A DNA stretch of 64,000 nt, from contig JALGQZ010000007.1 of the NCBI GenBank assembly GCA_023105745.1, positions 2,153,592-2,217,591 of the forward strand, read 5' to 3'. Made by a program: the position numbers and the translations under genes. The first letter of the stretch is position 1. Each line of letters starts with the position of its first letter. The notes beneath the pieces were generated by a model. The model was not told the DNA's origin. It was given only the letters and a program-made list of their open reading frames with translations, and made no database searches. This DNA comes from Austropuccinia psidii. Its lineage: Eukaryota; Basidiomycota; Pucciniomycetes; Pucciniales; Sphaerophragmiaceae. Positions 58,688-64,000 of the stretch are shown piece by piece.

Positions 58688-61600
58688 ATCCCCGTTGAGA
58701 AGGATATGAATATAAATGTATCTTTACCTTTTCATAGTATTGGTAAGATTGAATTAATTCTCTTAAATGTCTATAGATATAAAATATGATGAAAATGAGC
58801 TTACTTAAAATAAAAACTACATGCAGTTTCAGGTGAATATGGGAACACACTCCTTAAAGATTCCATAATAGTTCCAAAGCCTGGTTCACATTCTTTTGTA
58901 TGTATGCGATTCCATTTTTAGATGTATTATTCAGAGGACTGAACCAAATATCATATTATCTATTGAACTAGCCCAAAATCTTATTTTCAAACGGATAAAG
59001 ATCCTACCATCTTAAAGTTTTACGTTGAGTTTCAAATGTGAGTTTTACTTCCACTTACGCTACATGTAATATATAGAGAGTCTGATATATATCATTTTTT
59101 CACTTGTTTCCTAAGTTTACACTCTTTTGGTTTATGAATATGTTTGGATGTATACCTTGCGCTTTTTTATCTCTTTTTTTTATGAAGAAAATGTTTTGAT
59201 GTTTATCTTGAAAAGAAAATGAAATATTTTGTATAATTAAAGTTCTTGTGCCAGCGCATTCTTTCATTAATATTACTGCTGCTTTGATGACTATCAGATT
59301 ATGCAAATTCATAAATAGCTATAAAATGGAACTGTATTGTCAATATAAAGATGTACATATTTGTCACTTTATCCAGACCTCTCAAAGGCTCTTTTGAATC
59401 TTTCAAAGTTTTATTGATAATCTTCCTGATTAAGTCCATTTCAAAGCTAATTCCTTCCTATGGGGATATTCACTTATGAGAAAATTAAAGATTTAGAAAT
59501 GTATTCAAAGTGAAAGGAAATATTCTATCAAACATAGATATATCCGGAGAGATCCACTCTTTCAATCCTAATCCTGTAATTTTTTTATAATTAAGGTTAA
59601 CCTTAGTTTGAAGAATGTAAAGTGTCATTGCAAAAAGTTCTCTAAGCTACTTATGCCTTTTAATGTAAAAATAAAAGCTACCTCCCCTCCTCACTGAGTC
59701 CTTATGGATTAATTTCACTCAAAACTACATATCTCAGCACCCCTCCCAAAGAGAAAATAATTAACCAATTTCTTGAAATCATGACTTGTACCAATTGAAC
59801 GGGAGTTCGATGAAGTTTTTTTTAAAAAACTCTCTCATTGCTAAGAATGGAAAACCATAACTATTTTCACTAATAAATCAATTATGAGTAAAATACCCAA
59901 ATACTACACAGATTGTGTTTTCATAAAATCTTGGAATACCTCCTTTATCCTTCTATCTATATTTTGTCAAAGATAAGTGCAATTTGTTCCATTTTATAGC
60001 TAAAACAGTATATGTTTCCGAAAAAAACTCATAAAATATCCTTCCATGCCCCTCTAAATAATGCCCAATATGCTACAGTATTGATAGAGCTTATGAAACA
60101 GATAGAACTGTATTATTTCCTGTTTCATTTATGAGATTTCATATTTATGTTTCCTCTATAATGTCCATTGTGTAAGAGTCAAAATTCCATCAATTACTTG
60201 AATGATGTTTTTCTCAACTCAATTGACAAAAAATATGAATAATCTCTAGACCATTATGGCTTTTAGCCCAATCAATTCCATTCTAAATGTCTTCAGCTGA
60301 ACCTCTATGGGCCATTCGATTGAAATTATCAATAAATATGGTTTCCTACCCTGTTTTCAATCAATATTTAAATAAAAAATTCAACTCAATTCATTCTATC
60401 TGACCAAAATATTTATGTGCTTAAAATATAGGATTTAACCTTATTAGATCCACTTTTGAAAAAGGTGAGGAAAATAATGAAGGATTATATTTAGTCCATA
60501 CATGACCTAACAATATCATTTGATAGCCTAATATTGTCCCCGATCCTCTTAAAATTTTACCTACATTTATAAGCCCCTAAAAACTTTTATGTGACTATAA
60601 ATGTTCATTCCTGTCTCACTCTTCCCCCTTACATATTTGAGATAATACTTCATATATTTCCCCACCATTACAAGCTAATAGAAAGTTTATAGCTGTCATC
60701 TTTGTAAAATCCTTTAGTATATCCTTAAGCGCAACTTTTTATACTTTATTGTGTTTTTTAGGCTGATCGCTTCTGCATAACTTCTGGCTCTGAGTTACTC
60801 CAACTAGGAAGTCTTGCAACACCTATTCAAGGCTTCTCTTTCCTTCCTAGATCTTACATCTACCTAGTCTGGCAAAAAAATCCAACACGTCTTTGTTTAT
60901 TACAAATAGTGTGACAAGACTTTCTTTACAGTTTTTAAACAAATAACGTATATAATAATGGGTAAATATACACTCGGGTTAAGAAAAAGTGCAAAAAAAC
61001 CAAATAACTATCCAAAATGGGTTTGAATATTGGGAAGCATTATCCCCCTAAGGAAAGATGCTCAATTGGTCGCAAATTCTACGAATAACAAGCGAACCTA
61101 AGAAAAGTGAAGATGGGACGTTCAGAAAATATTTCTGTAGGCTTAATAAAAATCACACAGTTAGAAACAGAAACATTTTTTACAGAAATAAACTTTACAG
61201 TTTTAGCTTATTAGAACTCTCAACTGATTTGATAACACAGATACTTTGTACATAAAACCGAGTGATCAGAAACAATTTTCCTTTTTTTACTTCTTGTTTG
61301 CCTAGGCAGAGAGTTAATTTCCTAAGCTATGCAAATAAACCAATATCTTTATCTTGGATTAGAAAAATAATACATGCCATGGGCTGGGCTCCTTTCAATG
61401 AAAAAAAAACAACAAACCTTTTATATTTCAAAAGTAAACCAAGACACCACAAAATATTATTTTGATTATAACAGCCCTTCTGGCAAATTTTTATTCAATT
61501 AATCACTAACTTTCCTTCCTGAAAAGAGCTTTTCCCCCCAAAAATCCTTTTTACAACATGTTTTACCCCTAAACAAACTTTCTTCTGTAAAAAAACTTCC

Positions 61601-61944
61601 AAAAAAGTTTTCATTTATTCCTTTTCCTCAAGGATTCCTTTTTCTAATTGATTTTCCTTTCAAATTATTTTTCACTTTTTTGTTGAAAAATACCCCAAAT
61701 TACCATTTTTCCTTTTCCTCATTCAGCAATCAATATTCCTCTTCAAATTTCTTCATAAATTTCCTCCCCAAATGAAACCCAAAAAAGAGCACAAGAATAA
61801 AAAGCACACACCATAAATAATGGAATTACCCTTTCATACCTGATTATATCAAATAATGAACAAATATAACTCAGACAGGTCTTATCCTCGATATGTAATT
61901 CTACCAATAAACAATTGATTATTTTTATACCGATTGGACAGGTC
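58688..61944. other. 3.3 kb without a recognisable gene
   Basis: AT-rich. Short frames only (for example 59100-59312 minus and 61058-61255 plus) with no motif. No repeat shared with the rest of the window was noticed. Confidence 0.45.
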
Positions 61945-63466
61945 AGGGCAAGCAATTTTAATCTTCAAAGGACAAGCCCCATGCTGCTCTCCTCAATAAG
62001 GACAATAAATTAATTGGTCCTGAAAAGGAGAGGGGGATTAAAGAGGGGTTGTGTACTTATTGTGGTGGAAAGAACCCAATCAAAAAATGCTTCAAGAGAC
62101 CTCAGAACAAGCCTGGGTCATCAAGAGGCTTCCCTAACAAGAAGGGAAAAGCCTGAGTAGGGATCATGATGTGTTCAATGGTTATCACTTATTTCATTCA
62201 ACAGCACAATTGTGCACTCTGAATACAAGTGTCAAGAAATCTTACAAGTTTCTTATTTTCTCTTCTGCCTCTGATATTTTTTATAGTATTCTCATTGATT
62301 ATGGTGCTACAAACTCTTTCATTGCAAAGAATTTTGTTCTCAAGTACTCATTGATCATTTCAGAGCTCCCTGAAAAGGTTCATCTTTTCATTCTGGATTT
62401 TCATGAATCCCCTGCCTTGTTCATCACCCATTATACCAGGTGGGTTGTTGACTTGCCTTCCTTCCCAAGCTTTGAATGGGACTTTTTTATCAGAGATTCA
62501 CCCAAAGGAGAAGACCTGACATTGGGCTATGATTTCCTTTACCATTTTAATCCCATTATTGATTGGAAAAATGGATTGATCACCTATGATTCTAGTCATA
62601 AGGGTTCTAGTGGTATTCTTCCTTCTGCTAGTAATGACTTTGCCACTGCTGTCAAAAGTGTTGCTCTGGTTGATGAACTTAAGACACCTTCCCTTCCTTC
62701 TTCTGTCCATATCCCTTCCATCATTCCCTCTCACGCATTACTTTCACTAAGAGATGAAGTCTTCAAAGAGATAAAAGATGTTGGAGAAGATGTTGCTATA
62801 TCTTCACTTCATCTCTTTCAAGGGGATATTGACCTTCCTCCCTTGTCTTTTCATGCCTCCGTGGAGGAGCAGTGGGATGAGGAGGAAGAGCCAGAAGAAA
62901 TTGAAACTGTGTTGAAGGTAGTTCCTCCTGCTTATCACCAATACTTGGATGTATTCTCCAAGGTGAAAGCAGAGAAACTTCCTCCACACCATGCCTGTGA
63001 TCATCATATCGAATTGGAGGGTCTTCTACCTCCAGTTAGTGTCATCTACTCATTATAAAATCAAGATTCAGAAGCACTGCAGGCCTACATTTCAGAGAAT
63101 TTAGAGAAAGGTTTCATAAGGCCAAGCTCCTCTTCAACAGGAGCACCTGTCCTTTTTGTTAAGAAAAGGATGGAAGTCTTTGTTTGTGTGTTGACTACCG
63201 CAAACTAAATGCTGTCATTAGGAAGAATAGGTATCCTTTTCCTCCTATGAACCAGCTTCTTACCGTATTCAACAGTTCCACTATCTTCTCCAAGATAGAT
63301 CTGCGTGGTGCATATAATCTCCTGAGAATCAAAGAGGGGGATGAGCACTTAACTCCCTTTAGAACCAAATATGGTAGTTATGAGTATTGGGTTATGCCAT
63401 TTGGCCTTACCAATGCTCCATCTTCTTTCCAGAATCTAGTAAATGGTATATTTTCAGATTTCTTGG
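61945..63466 (+). pseudogene. Element B3 gag end, protease and RT start, interrupted
   Basis: Gag end: LLNKDNKLIGPEKE and the knuckle CTYCGGKNPIKKCFKRP, with stop at 62155-62157. Pol then reads from 62171 for 295 codons: protease IDYGATNSFIA (Asp kept, Ser of DSGA changed to Tyr), DSPKGEDLTLGYDFLYHFNPIIDW and an acidic linker, with a stop at 63056. RT follows: [25 protein letters not shown], a one-base deletion at KKKDG (~63167), [51 protein letters not shown] and IFSDFL. It breaks at 63466, where LTR C starts. The copy is better preserved than B (12317-22050). Its 5' end is missing before 61945. Confidence 0.82.
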
Positions 63467-64000
63467 TGTGGTATTCCATACCATTTTTTTCACCAGGCTC
63501 AAGCTCATAGTACCCCAAAACAGCAGTAAATTCAGCCTACAGGCAGACTTACACTCAAATTTTACACCCAAAGGTCAATTTTACAGCAAGAAGCTGGATT
63601 TAACTCATAAAACCATGTCACAGGCACCAAAGGGAAGTGTATGTGTTTAAATAAATTATTCAATTTCATTATGCATATGTAAAAAATCAAGTTACATATA
63701 GCAAACTAGTTACAACAAATAAGGTACCACCCTTTAAAATTACACAACCACCCAGCCTTACACCCCCTTATACCCACAGGACTCATGCAGGAAGAAAATG
63801 ACACATGCATTAGTTACACAGCCAACTTGCATTCAAAGTCATATGATGCAAAGCCAAAATCCATGGAATTCCTGAACTTCAATTACAACACAGCCACAGG
63901 AGTACCTTATCTTATATCCACAGTAAACCCACTTGAAACCTTAAAACAGAATCAGATTTATTTACATCACTCATCACCTCATGCAAATCAAAAGCTAGTT
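63467..64000 (+). repeat. LTR family C, second copy, runs off the window
   Basis: TGTGGTATTCCATACC, then TTTTTTTCACCAG, equals the start of the solo LTR at 13086. Further on the match is weak but in order (AAAATTACACAAC, ACTCATGCAG). It interrupts RT of B3 right after GATTTCTTGG. Its right end lies outside the window. Confidence 0.65.

Overview
This window is eukaryotic, AT-rich and packed with retrotransposons. Spliced genes with short GT-AG introns (60-114 nt), Ty3/Gypsy polyproteins with C-terminal chromodomains, and the very low gene density point to a filamentous fungus. The type-A polyprotein closely resembles proteins I remember being annotated in rust fungi (Pucciniales), in particular Austropuccinia psidii. 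That placement is from memory and was not checked by a search.

Layout. 1-26158 is one nest of retroelements. Element A3 (Ty3/Gypsy type A, 22051-26158) was split by a chromovirus, element B (12317-22050). Element A1 landed in the 5' leader of B; its tail is 1-414, its LTR 438-1314 plus 11395-12316. The LTR of A1 was then split by a near-intact minus-strand element A2 (1315-11389, TSD ATTGA). Element B also carries a 2.0-kb solo LTR (family C, TSD CTAC) and a 464-bp terminal-repeat miniature retroelement (TRIM, TSD GATAC). A second copy of that TRIM sits in A3 (TSD AATCC). 26522-27080 is an old LTR. 27603-29194 (minus) is a five-exon host gene for a Siw14/Oca-type tyrosine phosphatase. 30240-31030 is a dead PIF/Harbinger transposase. 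33712-45466 is a second patchwork of type A, B and B2 elements plus a SINE-like unit. 46303-55751 holds LTR families D and E, including two clean solo LTRs with 5-bp target duplications. 57893-58687 is a candidate unnamed host gene with two diverged ~95-residue repeats. 61945-64000 is the gag-pol start of another B copy, cut by a second family-C LTR.

What still works. Only A2 looks close to active: near-identical LTRs, TATA box, candidate PBS, PPT and a 1931-codon gag-pol frame with protease, RT, RNase H and integrase motifs present. A one-base deletion removes its C-terminal chromodomain-like segment. The TRIM family encodes nothing and would need enzymes in trans; its internal region begins with a tRNA-like B box, which is the most unusual feature here. 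The two host genes have no evident functional link to the mobile elements.
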